Below are positions 44,771-54,830 of a stretch of DNA of 64,000 bases, one piece after another. Both the position numbers and the translations under genes were made by a program. Under the pieces are notes generated by a model, which saw only the letters and a program-made list of their open reading frames with translations, had not been told where the DNA came from and ran no database searches. Positions within the stretch are counted from its first letter, which is position 1; the number at the start of each line of letters is the position of its first letter. Source of the stretch: CBFDCQ01 sp965603355 (lineage in GTDB: Bacteria > Hydrogenedentota > CAZGCA01 > CBFDCQ01); NCBI GenBank assembly GCA_965603355.1, contig CBFDCQ010000003.1, forward strand, positions 1-64,000. Direction: 5' to 3'.

Positions 44771-45609
44771 TGAGACAGGTATCTCAGTACGCAGGCAACT
44801 GTGGCCTTGAGCTGGCATCTTGGCACGATCATGTCAACGAAGCCGTGTTCGCGCTGAAACTCGGCTCGCTGGAAACCTTCGGGGAGTTCCTCCCGTATGG
44901 TTCCCTCGATCACGCGTTGACCCGCAAAACCGATCAGAGCGCCGGGTTCTGCAATCACGACGTCGCCCTGTGAGGCGAAGCTGGCCAGCACGCCGCCGGT
45001 CGTCGGGTCGGTAAGTATTGATATGAACGGGACGCGCGCTTCGTCCAATCTTGCTAGCGCGGCGTTTGCCTTAGCCATCTGCATCAGGGAGATCATTCCC
45101 TCGTGCATGCGGGCTCCGCCCGAGGCTGAAACGCTTATGAAGGGGATGCCCATCTCGGTGGACAGCTCGATGGCGCGAGTGGTCTTCTCACCAACCACGG
45201 AGCCCATACTGCCCATCATGAAGAAGGGATCCATAACCAGCACCGCGACGTCGGCACCGTCTATCGTTCCGGTACCCCAAATCGCGGCAGCTTTGAGACC
45301 GGTCGCTTGCTGGTTTTCGGCGATCTTATCCTTGTACGATTTGCCGTCAACGGAGAAGTCCAGCGGGTTGACTGATTCCAGAGAGGCGTCATGCTCTTCG
45401 AATGTTCCTTCATCCACAAGGATCTCTAACCTCCGCAGTGCGCTGATTCTGAAGTGGTGCTGGCACTTAGGACAGACGTGCAGGTTCTTCTCAATGTCCT
45501 CGCGGTATACGATCTCGTTGCACTTCGGACACTTATCCCATACGGCAGGCATGTCTTTGCGGGTGGCGGGTTTGACCGACGCGTATCTCTGTTTCTTGAA
45601 CCACGGCAT
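44767..45609 (-). CDS. accD: acetyl-CoA carboxylase carboxyltransferase subunit beta
   Basis: A 280-residue crotonase-fold subunit that with AccA transfers CO2 from biotin to acetyl-CoA in fatty-acid synthesis. N-terminal zinc ribbon with CPKC and CPKC pairs, then MGSMGSVVGEKTTRAIE and ISVSASGGARMHEGMISLMQMAK. AccA is not adjacent. Full length for the family. Confidence 0.95.
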   Translation of the reverse strand: MPWFKKQRYASVKPATRKDMPAVWDKCPKCNEIVYREDIEKNLHVCPKCQHHFRISALRRLEILVDEGTFEEHDASLESVNPLDFSVDGKSYKDKIAENQQATGLKAAAIWGTGTIDGADVAVLVMDPFFMMGSMGSVVGEKTTRAIELSTEMGIPFISVSASGGARMHEGMISLMQMAKANAALARLDEARVPFISILTDPTTGGVLASFASQGDVVIAEPGALIGFAGQRVIEGTIREELPEGFQRAEFQREHGFVDMIVPRCQLKATVACVLRYLSQ

Positions 45610-45679
45610 GGTGACTGTCTCGCTTTGATATTAAGGAGAAGTGGTTCCTCTATCTACGCCTCTCCATGCGGCTTGCCAA

Positions 45680-45699
45680 GGGCGAGGCATGCCTCGCCC
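45680..45699. repeat. perfect 20-base intergenic palindrome
   Basis: GGGCGAGGCATGCCTCGCCC, followed by CTAC, in the gap between accD and the zinc-ribbon gene. Confidence 0.8.
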
Positions 45700-46416
45700 C
45701 TACGCCTCCCGGACGTTTTCCTGCCAATACAGAATTCGGGAACAGCTCTGACAGGTGATGATGCGGTCGCCGGCTATCAGCTCGTTAACGACCTGCGCCG
45801 GAATTTGCATGAAACACCCTCCGCACGAATCGTTCACGACCGGTACAGCTCCGGGACCGTCCTTTTTGGCCATGCGGATCTTCTCGTACAGTTGGTACAG
45901 ATCCTCGTCCACGCCCGGTATCAGCTCTAGTCTCATCTGCCGGCGTTTGTCCAGTTCTTGCTTGACTTCTTGCAGCTCCTTTTCGAGCCGGATCTTATTA
46001 TCGCGAACCGCATCCTCTTCTTCCCGGACAGTCTTCTCAGCGGAGGCGATCTCCTCCGTAGCGTAGTCAATGTCGGTGAGAATCTCGAGGATCCTTTCCT
46101 CGATTGAGGAAATGTCCGCCTTAACAGCGTCCATCTCCGCCAGCATCGCTTTATATTCCTTGTTAGTTTTCACCGCAAACAGTTGCGTGTCGTACTTTTT
46201 GAGGAGGTTGTTCTTGTCTTCGAGAATCAGCTCTTCGTGGCGCTGCTGTTTGTCGAGTTCCTTGTGACGTGCCTTGGCCCCGTCAAGAAAGTCCTTAGCC
46301 TCGGCGAGCTCAGCATCGAGTGCCGCGGACTCGCGCGGTATGGAGTCCGCACGCGCCTTCAGGTCATCCACCTGGAGGTCGGACTCCTGAATCCTGACAA
46401 GAAGTTGCATATTCAT
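45700..46416 (-). CDS. coiled-coil zinc-ribbon protein (DUF164/CdsZ-like)
   Basis: A 238-residue protein whose first about 170 residues form a long helical hairpin coiled coil (LDAELAEAKDFLDGAKAR, KNNLLKKYDTQLFAVKTNKEY landmarks). A C4 zinc ribbon follows: CGGCFMQIPAQVVNEL and CQSCSRILYW. The family is widespread and its function is unsettled; some members were proposed to act in flagellar or type III export or RNA binding. It lies between leuC and accD in a long minus-strand run. Confidence 0.87.
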   Translation of the reverse strand: MNMQLLVRIQESDLQVDDLKARADSIPRESAALDAELAEAKDFLDGAKARHKELDKQQRHEELILEDKNNLLKKYDTQLFAVKTNKEYKAMLAEMDAVKADISSIEERILEILTDIDYATEEIASAEKTVREEEDAVRDNKIRLEKELQEVKQELDKRRQMRLELIPGVDEDLYQLYEKIRMAKKDGPGAVPVVNDSCGGCFMQIPAQVVNELIAGDRIITCQSCSRILYWQENVREA

Positions 46417-46439
46417 ATCTCAAACCACGGCCTGGAAGC

Positions 46440-47708
46440 CTATTCTCCCACGACCTCTTGAGGCGATACTATGCGACCCGCGACAGCGCTGGCCGCAGCG
46501 ACAGCGGGGCCCGCAAGATACACCTTGCTCTCCAGATGTCCCATACGTCCCTTGAAATTGCGATTGGTCGTCGCTACAGCAACCTCACCGGCGGCAAGCA
46601 CACCCATGTGCCCTCCGAGACACGGTCCGCATGTCGGCGTGCTGAAAACGCCGCCCGCCTCGACAAAGACCTCCGCCAGACCTTCCCTGACACAGTCAAG
46701 GTAGACCTGCTGTGTCGCCGGAATTACTATGAGCCGCACGTTACGCGCGACCTTCCTCCCTTTGAGTATGCCTGCGGCGACCCGCATATCCTCGAGTCGG
46801 CCGTTTGTGCACGAGCCGATGAAGGCCTGGTCTACCGGTACGTCTCCGACCTCATCGACGGCGACGGCGTTTCCGGGCAAATCCGGAACCGCTACCTGCA
46901 GCTCAATCGTCGACGAATCGAACTCCAGTACCTCCGCGTACTCGGCTTCGGGATCACTCCGGTAGAGAGTGTACTCCGTTTTCGCGCGCCCGTCAACGTA
47001 TCGCTTCGTTTCGTCGTCGGGAGCTATTATACCACTTTTGCCGCCCGCCTCAATAGCCATGTTGCATATCGTGAGCCTGTCGGCCATGGGGAGCGCCGCG
47101 ATGGTGTCGCCGGTGAACTCCATCGCGCGGTACAAAGCGCCGTCCACGCCTATTTGACCGATAGTATAGAGTACAATATCTTTTCCGCCGACCCACTTTT
47201 TCAGCGGACCGTTGAACACAAACTTCATACTCTCCGGCACTTTCAACCAGACCGTGCCGGTCACCATGGCCGCGGCGAGATCGGTGCTGCCCACGCCCGT
47301 GGCGAACGCGCCGAGCGCGCCGTACGTGCATGTATGGGAATCAGCACCTATGACGAGGTTCCCGGGCACGACCAGCCCTTGCTCGGGCAGCAGCGCGTGT
47401 TCTATCCCCATCTGTCCCGCGTCGTAGAAATGTGTTATGCCGTGTTCCTGGGAGAACGTCCTGAGCCGCTTCGCCTGTTCGGCCGACTTCACGTCCTTGT
47501 TAGGCACGAAATGGTCCGCGACGAGACAGACCTTCTCGGTGTCGAACACGCTCTGAGCGCCTGTTGCCTCGAACTGTTCGATAGCTATCGGCGCAGTGAT
47601 GTCGTTTCCGAGCGCAAAGTCCACACGGGCCAATATGAACTGGCCCGGCGCTACCTCACCGCTCGCCGCGTGCGCCGCGAGGATTTTTTCGGTAATCGTC
47701 ATGCCCAT
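46440..47708 (-). CDS. leuC: 3-isopropylmalate dehydratase large subunit (LeuC / homoaconitase type)
   Basis: A 422-residue aconitase-family subunit with 4Fe-4S ligands in GADSHTCTYGALG and GGVFSTPTCGPCLGG, and the substrate loop FIGSCTNGR. It isomerises isopropylmalate in leucine synthesis. The length matches the short archaeal-type LeuC group, which can also include homoaconitases. The small subunit LeuD is not in the window. ATG at 47708 has AGGA upstream. Confidence 0.88.
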   Translation of the reverse strand: MGMTITEKILAAHAASGEVAPGQFILARVDFALGNDITAPIAIEQFEATGAQSVFDTEKVCLVADHFVPNKDVKSAEQAKRLRTFSQEHGITHFYDAGQMGIEHALLPEQGLVVPGNLVIGADSHTCTYGALGAFATGVGSTDLAAAMVTGTVWLKVPESMKFVFNGPLKKWVGGKDIVLYTIGQIGVDGALYRAMEFTGDTIAALPMADRLTICNMAIEAGGKSGIIAPDDETKRYVDGRAKTEYTLYRSDPEAEYAEVLEFDSSTIELQVAVPDLPGNAVAVDEVGDVPVDQAFIGSCTNGRLEDMRVAAGILKGRKVARNVRLIVIPATQQVYLDCVREGLAEVFVEAGGVFSTPTCGPCLGGHMGVLAAGEVAVATTNRNFKGRMGHLESKVYLAGPAVAAASAVAGRIVSPQEVVGE

Positions 47709-47729
47709 GGCTAATCCTGCCAAGCTGAC

Positions 47730-49595
47730 CTACGAAAGCTTATCCGGCGTTATATAGTCCCCGTGTTCTTCTCTTGCCTTGAGCAGGCGCTTTCTTTGTT
47801 CCTCGATCACCCGGAACACCGTCTTGGGTGTGTCAGCCACTTCATTCTCGTAGATATTCTTTATCCGGTCGATCTTTGCCAGGTTTTCGGGTACCCTTAT
47901 GCTGAATTGGCAATTGTAGTCATCGAGCGAGTAGTCTCGTTCCAGCACTTCTTTGAAGAGCCTCGCGAGGTCCTCGTACTTTGGCATCCGGCCGGTCGGC
48001 GTGGTTATGCTCTCGACCTCGCCGTGGACGCGAAGCTCCATCCACTTGTACCAGACCCTCTTATCGGCTTTATTGTTCAGAAAGCTGCCGTCGCTGTCTC
48101 TCAGGAAGTAATTCACCGAGAAGATCAGCGGCGGCTTTTTCAGATTCTTGCCGAAATCGAGGTTGTTCTGGATATACTGCCCTATCGGTATGGGCAGGAA
48201 GTCTATATTGGACATAGGGTTGAACACGCGAACACCCTCTTTGCCCAGCGTGGCCGCGGTGGTCTCGGATTCGAGCGAAGCTCCTTTAGCCACGATGCCG
48301 TGTTCCCAGTCGAACGATTCCTCCACCGGCACGCACGTATCTGAGTCTCTGCCTCCGTAGACTATAGCGCCCACGGGGACGCCGGCGGGGTCATCGAGTT
48401 TGTCATCCTTATTGTCCAACGCGTACAGGCTGAGCGTGAACCGCGCGTTCGGATGCGAGCAGGTTATCCCGTTACCGTTAGCGTCCTTCTTCCCGATGAA
48501 CCACTCGCCCGAATGGTTGTACCCCTTGGGCGGCGTTTCTCCACCCTTGCCAAGCCAGTGCAGGTGTCCGTCCTCAGTGACCAGCACGTTGGAGAATATC
48601 AACTCGCCGGGGCTCCCGAGCACCTTCCCGAGTATCGGCTCATCCTCGGGATTCACGTCCCGAATTATCCCGAATATGCCCTTCTCGACGTTGACGGCTC
48701 TTATTTCGCCATCGATGTTTCTGATGTAGCATATGTCATCTCCGACGATCGTTTCTCCGCGCAACATCGCGGTGGAAGTCTTCCCGCACAGCGATGGAAA
48801 CGCTCCCGTGAAATACGTCTGTCTACCCTTCGGTCCGTGCACGCACAGGACAAACATATGCTCGACGAGCCAGCCTTCCCCCGAAGCCCTCTTTATCGCC
48901 AGACGCATAGCCAACTTTTTGAGCCCGAGGGTATTACCGCCGTACTGTGTGTTGGTGCTGTACACGGTTCCGTCGGCGATATCGATATATACTTTCCGCT
49001 TGTCGAGATTCTTGGACGTGTTCCTCTCGTCGAGTTCGCCCTGTGAATGGACGAACTTGAAGAAGCGCGCCGAACCGCCAAGCCTCACGAATTCCTCATA
49101 CCCCGTCCGGTAGAGCAGATCCTCGCTGTGGGCAACGTAGCTTGAGTCGGTAAGCTGGACACAGGGTACGGAAAACTCGGAGCCCAGCGGGCCCAGACAG
49201 AAGAACCGAACGTACAGTTCCCTGCCTTTCATAATGTCCTTGAGAATCTCGTGGATTTCGGCCAGCCCCTCATCCCTGTCCTTGGTGTTAATGGTTGAAC
49301 CGAGCGCGACACGTTCGGGAAGGAGTATGACGGTATTCTGCTTGTCCCGGGCCTGGTCGCCATAGTTGTCAAAGTGGATGGTGTGACCTTCGATAGCGAG
49401 CTTGCTCTCCTCGCCGTTTCTTATCGCGGACTCCCTGATGTAACTGATATCTTCGGGCGAATCGGTGCAGACGAACACGCTGTCCGGATTGCAGATCTCA
49501 ACGTACCTGGCGATAAACTCGTGAACGTCGCCGTTATCTATTCTCGTAAGTTTCTGGTAGTTTTCCTCACCCAACTGCTCTTTCAAAGATGCCAT
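47730..49595 (-). CDS. pckG: phosphoenolpyruvate carboxykinase (GTP)
   Basis: A 621-residue GTP-type PEPCK, the length of that family. The kinase-1a loop is GAFPSLCGKTSTAM with its reactive Cys; GDDICYIRNIDGEIRAVN (kinase-2) and PVGAIVYGGRDSDT are also typical. It interconverts oxaloacetate and PEP, the entry to gluconeogenesis. With the PPi-type PFK and aldolase of this window it supports reversible central carbon flux. It sits between the ilv genes and leuC. Confidence 0.95.
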   Translation of the reverse strand: MASLKEQLGEENYQKLTRIDNGDVHEFIARYVEICNPDSVFVCTDSPEDISYIRESAIRNGEESKLAIEGHTIHFDNYGDQARDKQNTVILLPERVALGSTINTKDRDEGLAEIHEILKDIMKGRELYVRFFCLGPLGSEFSVPCVQLTDSSYVAHSEDLLYRTGYEEFVRLGGSARFFKFVHSQGELDERNTSKNLDKRKVYIDIADGTVYSTNTQYGGNTLGLKKLAMRLAIKRASGEGWLVEHMFVLCVHGPKGRQTYFTGAFPSLCGKTSTAMLRGETIVGDDICYIRNIDGEIRAVNVEKGIFGIIRDVNPEDEPILGKVLGSPGELIFSNVLVTEDGHLHWLGKGGETPPKGYNHSGEWFIGKKDANGNGITCSHPNARFTLSLYALDNKDDKLDDPAGVPVGAIVYGGRDSDTCVPVEESFDWEHGIVAKGASLESETTAATLGKEGVRVFNPMSNIDFLPIPIGQYIQNNLDFGKNLKKPPLIFSVNYFLRDSDGSFLNNKADKRVWYKWMELRVHGEVESITTPTGRMPKYEDLARLFKEVLERDYSLDDYNCQFSIRVPENLAKIDRIKNIYENEVADTPKTVFRVIEEQRKRLLKAREEHGDYITPDKLS

Positions 49596-49690
49596 TGTGT
49601 TCTGATCCTCACTTGTTGTCCCGACTTCGGATGCTATTCTACACCACTACAGAGTATTGGAACTGCACTGAGCAAAATGTCGTCCCGACC

Positions 49691-50176
49691 TTACTTCGTA
49701 GCGCGTGTCAGGGCGACGCAGCCGGTCCGGGCCATTTCGCGTATGCCGAACGGTCTAAGCATGTTGACAAGCGCCTGGACCTTGTCCTCCGTACCGGTCG
49801 CCTCGATCGTGACGGTTTTGGGAGCGACGTCAACGATCCTTGCGCGAAAGATGTCGACGATCTGCAGTATCTCCGAGCGCGATTTACCCTCCGTGTGGAC
49901 CTTGATGAGGACGAGTTCCCGCTCGATGAACTTTTCTTTGGTGATGTCGCTCACCTTGATGACGTCAACAATCTTGTTCAGCTGTTTGGTAATCTGTTCC
50001 AGGATGACATCGTCGCCTCGCACGACCACGGTCATTCTCGAGGCGGTCGGATCCTCCGTCTCACCGACGGACAGACTCTCGATATTGAATCCGCGGCCGC
50101 TGAACAGTCCGGCAATACGTGCCAACACACCGGGGTGGTTCTCCACAAGAACTGAGATCGTGTGACGTTTCATCAT
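49691..50176 (-). CDS. ilvN: acetolactate synthase small (regulatory) subunit
   Basis: A 161-residue subunit with an N-terminal ACT domain (HTISVLVENHPGVLARIAGLFSGRGFNIESL) and a second ferredoxin-like half (DIFRARIVDVAPKTVTIEATG). These landmarks mediate feedback inhibition by valine. The start overlaps the ilvB stop as ATGATG; the second ATG at 50173 is equally possible. A 95-base gap follows before pckG. Confidence 0.94.
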   Translation of the reverse strand: MMKRHTISVLVENHPGVLARIAGLFSGRGFNIESLSVGETEDPTASRMTVVVRGDDVILEQITKQLNKIVDVIKVSDITKEKFIERELVLIKVHTEGKSRSEILQIVDIFRARIVDVAPKTVTIEATGTEDKVQALVNMLRPFGIREMARTGCVALTRATK

Positions 50177-51846
50177 GCCTCCATAATCATCTGGTTTATC
50201 GCAGCGCCTGCAGGCACCATTGGCATAACATTTTCCTCACGGTCAACCATAAAGTCAAGGACGACCGGTCCGGGTGTCTTTATCGCCTCGTCAATGGCCG
50301 GTCTCACATCGCGCTTTTTCGTGACCTTGATACCCTTGGCGCCGAACGCCTCAGCCACCTTCGCGAAGTCCGGATTGTCGGCCAGGCACGAGCTTGAATA
50401 CCGTCCGTTGTAGAACATTTTCTGCCACTGTCTCACCATTCCGAGGAACCGGTTGTTGAGGATGGCGATTTTGACCGGCAGATTGAGCCTGACGACGGTG
50501 GCCAGCTCCTGAATATTCATCTGGATGCTGCCGTCCCCGGCGATGTCGAAGACGAGCTTGTCCGGACAGGCAACCTGGGCACCTATGGCCGCCGGGAATC
50601 CGTACCCCATGGTTCCGAGCCCGCCGGAGGAGAGGAACCTTCTCGGATCGTCGAGCTTGTAGAACTGTGCAGCCCACATCTGGTTTTGACCGACCTCTGT
50701 GGCGATTATCGCCTTCCCCTTGCTCGCATCGTGAATCTGCTCGATGACGTACTGCGGTTTGATCGTCTTGGCCTTCTTATCGTACGATGTGGGAAACTCC
50801 TTCTTCCACGCGTCGATCTGTTTCAGCCACTTGCTCGTCTTACACTTTTTCACGAGCGGCGTAAGCTTCGAGAGAATGTTTTTCACGTCGCCGACGATCG
50901 GTATGTCCACGGCAACGTTCTTGCTTATCGCTGACGGGTCGATATCGATATGGATTATGCCGGCGCCCGGGGCAAACTTATCCACTTTTCCCGTGATCCT
51001 ATCGTCGAACCTTGCACCGATCGCGATAAGCAGATCGCAATCTGAAACGGCCGAGTTGGCACACTTGGTGCCGTGCATCCCCAGCATTCCCATGAAAAGC
51101 GGGTCGCTGGCCGGGAAACCGCCAAGACCCAGCAGCGTCAGCGTGACCGGTACTTGCGTCTTGCGGGCGAACTCACGCAGCTCGCGGGCCGCATCCGAGC
51201 TGATCACGCCGCCACCCGCATATATCACGGGGCGCTCAGCTTTTGCGATCCGCTCAGCGGCGCGCTTGATCTGCCCTGGATGACCCTCGTACTTCGGCTT
51301 GTACCCGCGCAGCTCGACCGTTCTCGGGTACTTGAACTCGGTCTCCTCCACGGTCACGTCCTTCGGCAAGTCCACGACGACCGGTCCCGGCCTTCCCGTG
51401 GAGGCAATGTGGAACGCCTCCTTTATGACGCGGGCGAGGTTGCGCACATCTTTCACCAGGTAGTTGTGCTTGGTGATCGGGCGCGTAATTCCCGTAATGT
51501 CGGCTTCCTGAAATGCGTCGCTGCCGATCGCAGGGGTGCCGACCTGTCCCGTCAAGGCGACGATCGGGATGCTGTCCATGTATGCGGTCGCTATGCCGGT
51601 CACGAGGTTGGTCGCACCGGGTCCGGACGTACTCATGCATACGCCGACTCTGCCGGAAGCTCGCGCGTAGCCGTCGGCGGCATGGGCGGCGGCCTGTTCG
51701 TGGCGCGTGAGTACGACCCTGATCGGGGAATCAAACAGCGCGTCGAAAATCCCCAGCACCACACCGCCGGGTATACCGAAGATCGTGTCAACACCTTCCT
51801 TACACAGCGACTCAACCAGGATTTCTGCTCCCGACATCCGCTTCAC
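50173..51846 (-). CDS. ilvB: acetolactate synthase large (catalytic) subunit
   Basis: A 557-residue ThDP enzyme condensing pyruvate with pyruvate or 2-ketobutyrate. Catalytic Glu is in VLTRHEQAAAHAADGYARA; the ThDP-Mg motif is GDGSIQMNIQEL ... LNN. GTG start after GAGGAGGTAATTACA. Co-transcribed behind ilvD and coupled to ilvN. Confidence 0.95.
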   Translation of the reverse strand: MKRMSGAEILVESLCKEGVDTIFGIPGGVVLGIFDALFDSPIRVVLTRHEQAAAHAADGYARASGRVGVCMSTSGPGATNLVTGIATAYMDSIPIVALTGQVGTPAIGSDAFQEADITGITRPITKHNYLVKDVRNLARVIKEAFHIASTGRPGPVVVDLPKDVTVEETEFKYPRTVELRGYKPKYEGHPGQIKRAAERIAKAERPVIYAGGGVISSDAARELREFARKTQVPVTLTLLGLGGFPASDPLFMGMLGMHGTKCANSAVSDCDLLIAIGARFDDRITGKVDKFAPGAGIIHIDIDPSAISKNVAVDIPIVGDVKNILSKLTPLVKKCKTSKWLKQIDAWKKEFPTSYDKKAKTIKPQYVIEQIHDASKGKAIIATEVGQNQMWAAQFYKLDDPRRFLSSGGLGTMGYGFPAAIGAQVACPDKLVFDIAGDGSIQMNIQELATVVRLNLPVKIAILNNRFLGMVRQWQKMFYNGRYSSSCLADNPDFAKVAEAFGAKGIKVTKKRDVRPAIDEAIKTPGPVVLDFMVDREENVMPMVPAGAAINQMIMEA

Positions 51847-51859
51847 TGTAATTACCTCC

Positions 51860-53518
51860 TCAACTCAGTATCGCGCCCGCGCTCGCCGAGGAAACGCGCT
51901 GCGCATAACGTGCCAGACAACCGGTGGCGATTTTCGGCGCAGGCGGTTGCCACGAATCGCGGCGTTTGCGCAACGTCTCTTCAGGCAACAACACGTCGAG
52001 CGTTCTTGCTGGAATATCTATCCGTATCGTGTCTTCGTTTTCGAGCAGCCCAATGGGGCCACCCTCCATCGCTTCGGGGGAAACGTGACCTATGGAGGCG
52101 CCGCTTGTCGCGCCGGAAAATCTTCCGTCGGTTATGAGCGCGACCTCCTTGTCCATTCCGATACCTTTTATGGCGGCGGTGGGACTCAGCATCTCCTGCA
52201 TTCCGGGTCCGCCCTTAGGTCCCTCGTACCGGATCACTATAACATCGCCTTTCTCGATACTGCGATTGAGAATAGCCTCGTTCGCTTCCGGTTCGGAGTC
52301 AAATATGCGGGCCGGTCCTTCGTGCTTGAGCATTTCCGGAGCGACCGCCGACTCCTTCACCACCGCACCGTCCGGCGCGAGATTCCCGAAAAGTATCGCA
52401 AGACCGCCCGTGGGGTGGTACGGATCGGACAAAGACCGGATCACCGTGGCATCTTCGACCTCGGCGTCGGCACAGTTTTCCGCTATTGTAGCCCCGGCGA
52501 CAGTCTTCGCTTCACCGTGTAGCAACCCGGCATCAGCCAGCCGCTTGAGTATCGCCTGCACACCTCCGGCCGCGTAGAGGTCCTGCATCCTGTGCTCGCC
52601 CGCCGGCGACAGGCTGCAGATGTGCGGCACTCGTTCGGCTAAATCGTTAAGTCCTGCTAGGTCAAACTTGACTCCCGCATCGTGCGCTATCGCCGCGAGG
52701 TGCAGCACGGTGTTCGTGGAACCGCCGAACGCCATATCCAGCATCAAGGCGTTCTCAAACGCCTCCGACGTCATTATCGAACGCGGCAGGAGCTGCTCCT
52801 TGACCAGTTCCACGATGCGGTAGCCGCCCTCTTTGGCGAGCCTGATCCTGCCTGCATGCACTGCCGGTATCGTTCCGTTGCCGGGCAGTGCCATCCCCAG
52901 AGCTTCGCTCAAGCAGTTCATGGAGTTGGCGGTAAAGAGTCCCGCACACGAGCCGGGCCCCGGACATGCGGCATCCTCCAACGCCGCGCACTCCTGCGGC
53001 GTGATCTCGCCGGAAACGGCTTTCGGCACAGCGCCGAACAGGCTCAGGAGGTCCAGCTGTCGTCCCTTCCGCATCCCTGTCAGCATAGGTCCGCCGCTGA
53101 CCATTATCGCGGGAATGTTCAGGCGTGCGGCCGCCATGAGCATACCGGGTACAATCTTATCGCAGTTGGTTACTAGTGCAAGCCCGTCAAACGCGTGCGC
53201 TTTCGCCATGATTTCGACGGAATCCGCGACGACCTCCCGGCTGATGAGGGAGTATTTCATTCCTTCGTGGTTCATCGCGATACCGTCGCACACGCCTATC
53301 ACTCCGAACCTGATCGGCGTTCCGCCGGCGTATCGCACGCCCGCCTCAACCGCGTCGGCAACCCGGTCAAGATGAACGTGACCGGGGATCACCTTGTTGG
53401 AGGAATCGGCAACGCCTATCAAGGGCTGTGTGAGCTCACGATCCGTGTACCCCATCGCTTTGAAAAGCGACCTATGGGGAGCCCTTTCAGCGCCTTTTGT
53501 AACCGTGTCGCTTATCAA
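51860..53518 (-). CDS. ilvD: dihydroxy-acid dehydratase
   Basis: A 552-residue Fe-S dehydratase of branched-chain amino-acid synthesis. Cluster cysteines lie in LVTNCDKIVPGMLMAA and ACPGPGSCAGLFTANSMNC; TDGRFSGATSGASIGHVSPEA is the C-terminal signature. It starts with TTG at 53518, set by AGGAGGTGACA directly upstream. ilvC is not in the window. Confidence 0.94.
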   Translation of the reverse strand: MISDTVTKGAERAPHRSLFKAMGYTDRELTQPLIGVADSSNKVIPGHVHLDRVADAVEAGVRYAGGTPIRFGVIGVCDGIAMNHEGMKYSLISREVVADSVEIMAKAHAFDGLALVTNCDKIVPGMLMAAARLNIPAIMVSGGPMLTGMRKGRQLDLLSLFGAVPKAVSGEITPQECAALEDAACPGPGSCAGLFTANSMNCLSEALGMALPGNGTIPAVHAGRIRLAKEGGYRIVELVKEQLLPRSIMTSEAFENALMLDMAFGGSTNTVLHLAAIAHDAGVKFDLAGLNDLAERVPHICSLSPAGEHRMQDLYAAGGVQAILKRLADAGLLHGEAKTVAGATIAENCADAEVEDATVIRSLSDPYHPTGGLAILFGNLAPDGAVVKESAVAPEMLKHEGPARIFDSEPEANEAILNRSIEKGDVIVIRYEGPKGGPGMQEMLSPTAAIKGIGMDKEVALITDGRFSGATSGASIGHVSPEAMEGGPIGLLENEDTIRIDIPARTLDVLLPEETLRKRRDSWQPPAPKIATGCLARYAQRVSSASAGAILS

Positions 53519-53566
53519 TTGTCACCTCCTGTACTTCTGCGGCTATCAGTATTGCCGGACTTCACT

Positions 53567-54124
53567 TCAGTTGAACTCGTTCATTGCCCGCTCGATACCT
53601 TTGAGCACGACGGTATCCACCGCCCGGCAACACCTTTCGAGCAAATCCGGCAGTTCGTTCTTCTCATGTGAGGAGAACCCGCCCAGGACATGGTCCGCCA
53701 GGTCCTCCGGCATATCTTCCGAGCCTACGCCCACGCGAAGTCTCGGGAACTCCTCAGTGCCGACGTTCGAGATTATCGACCGGAGCCCTTTATGGCCTCC
53801 GTACCCTCCTCGGGCTCTGATGCGCAGCTTTCCGAAAGACAGATTAACGTCGTCGGCTATCACGAGAAGCTCGCGCGGTTCCGCTCCGGTCCGACGAAGG
53901 ATACATGCGACCGCCTCGCCGGAGAGGTTGACGAACGTAGTCGGTTTCGCCAATATCACCCTGCATCCGGCCATGTCGGTTCTGGCTATCAGAGATCTAC
54001 ACCGTCTCCTCGAGAACCGGCACTTGCGCGCCCGGGCGAGCGCGTCAACGACGGCGAAACCCATATTGTGGCGCGTATGTCTGTACCGTTTGCCCGGATT
54101 TCCGAGACCGACTATTATCTTCAA
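53567..54124 (-). CDS. pth: peptidyl-tRNA hydrolase
   Basis: A 185-residue Pth that recycles peptidyl-tRNA. GLGNPGKRYRHTRHNMGFAVVD contains the catalytic His; IADDVNLSFGKLRIRARGGYGGHKGL and FPRLRVGVG are conserved. I take TTG at 54124 as the start: it lies one base past the rplY stop, has GAGAG upstream, and begins LKIIVGLGNPG. Reading further upstream adds 43 basic residues that are only rplY in another frame. Confidence 0.9.
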   Translation of the reverse strand: MKIIVGLGNPGKRYRHTRHNMGFAVVDALARARKCRFSRRRCRSLIARTDMAGCRVILAKPTTFVNLSGEAVACILRRTGAEPRELLVIADDVNLSFGKLRIRARGGYGGHKGLRSIISNVGTEEFPRLRVGVGSEDMPEDLADHVLGGFSSHEKNELPDLLERCCRAVDTVVLKGIERAMNEFN

Positions 54125-54125
54125 T

Positions 54126-54830
54126 TCAAGGCTCTCGCCGCTTACGCTGTGTTCCTTCCTCTTCCTCCTTCGTCTGCTCTTCTTCTCCTTCCTTGCCGAC
54201 GACCTCCGGTTCGGCCCCTTCTTCTGCCAGAGCGGCCTCTTCTTCCGCTTCAACCTCTTCGTGCAGCTTAGGCGGCACGATCGTCACGACCCCCCTGTTC
54301 GGGTCCGTGTGAATGATGATTTCTTCGTCCAGCTGGAAATCGCGCACGTGGTAGGAGTGTCCCATTTCCAGGGTGGTCACATCCAACTCGAGGGCGGCGG
54401 GCATCTTCTTGGCCACGCACTCGAGTTCCACCTCACGAAGGAGATGCTCGAGTATACCGCCTTTCTTCACGCCTTCTGCATGTCCGACGAGAACTACCGG
54501 CACGCTGGTCACTATCTTCTGGTCCATGTCGATATTGTAGAAGTCAACGTGCAGAATATCTCCCGTAACCGCGTGATGTTGGACCTCTCTGAGCAGCACG
54601 GTCTGCTTTTTATTACTTTGGCCGCGCTTCACTTTGAGATCGAGCATTCCGTGTTCGCCGAGCCCGTGATGCAGCATTCGTTCAAACTCCTTGGCGTCCA
54701 CTTCGACCGTGAAAGGCTCATCGCCTCGCCCGTAAACAATACCGGGGATCTTGCCGTCGCGCCTTGCCTTTCGGACTGCAGATCTACCCTTTTGCTCTCT
54801 AATCTTGGCTTCAAGTACATGGTGTTCCAT
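54126..54830 (-). CDS. rplY: 50S ribosomal protein L25/Ctc
   Basis: A 234-residue CTC-type L25: N-terminal L25 domain (GRSAVRKARRDGKIPGIVYG) and the C-terminal TL5-like beta domain. It ends in a long Glu-rich then Arg-rich extension (about 45 residues). It binds 5S rRNA. The prs-rplY-pth-type order is common. Overall length is typical of CTC proteins. Confidence 0.93.
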   Translation of the reverse strand: MEHHVLEAKIREQKGRSAVRKARRDGKIPGIVYGRGDEPFTVEVDAKEFERMLHHGLGEHGMLDLKVKRGQSNKKQTVLLREVQHHAVTGDILHVDFYNIDMDQKIVTSVPVVLVGHAEGVKKGGILEHLLREVELECVAKKMPAALELDVTTLEMGHSYHVRDFQLDEEIIIHTDPNRGVVTIVPPKLHEEVEAEEEAALAEEGAEPEVVGKEGEEEQTKEEEEGTQRKRREP

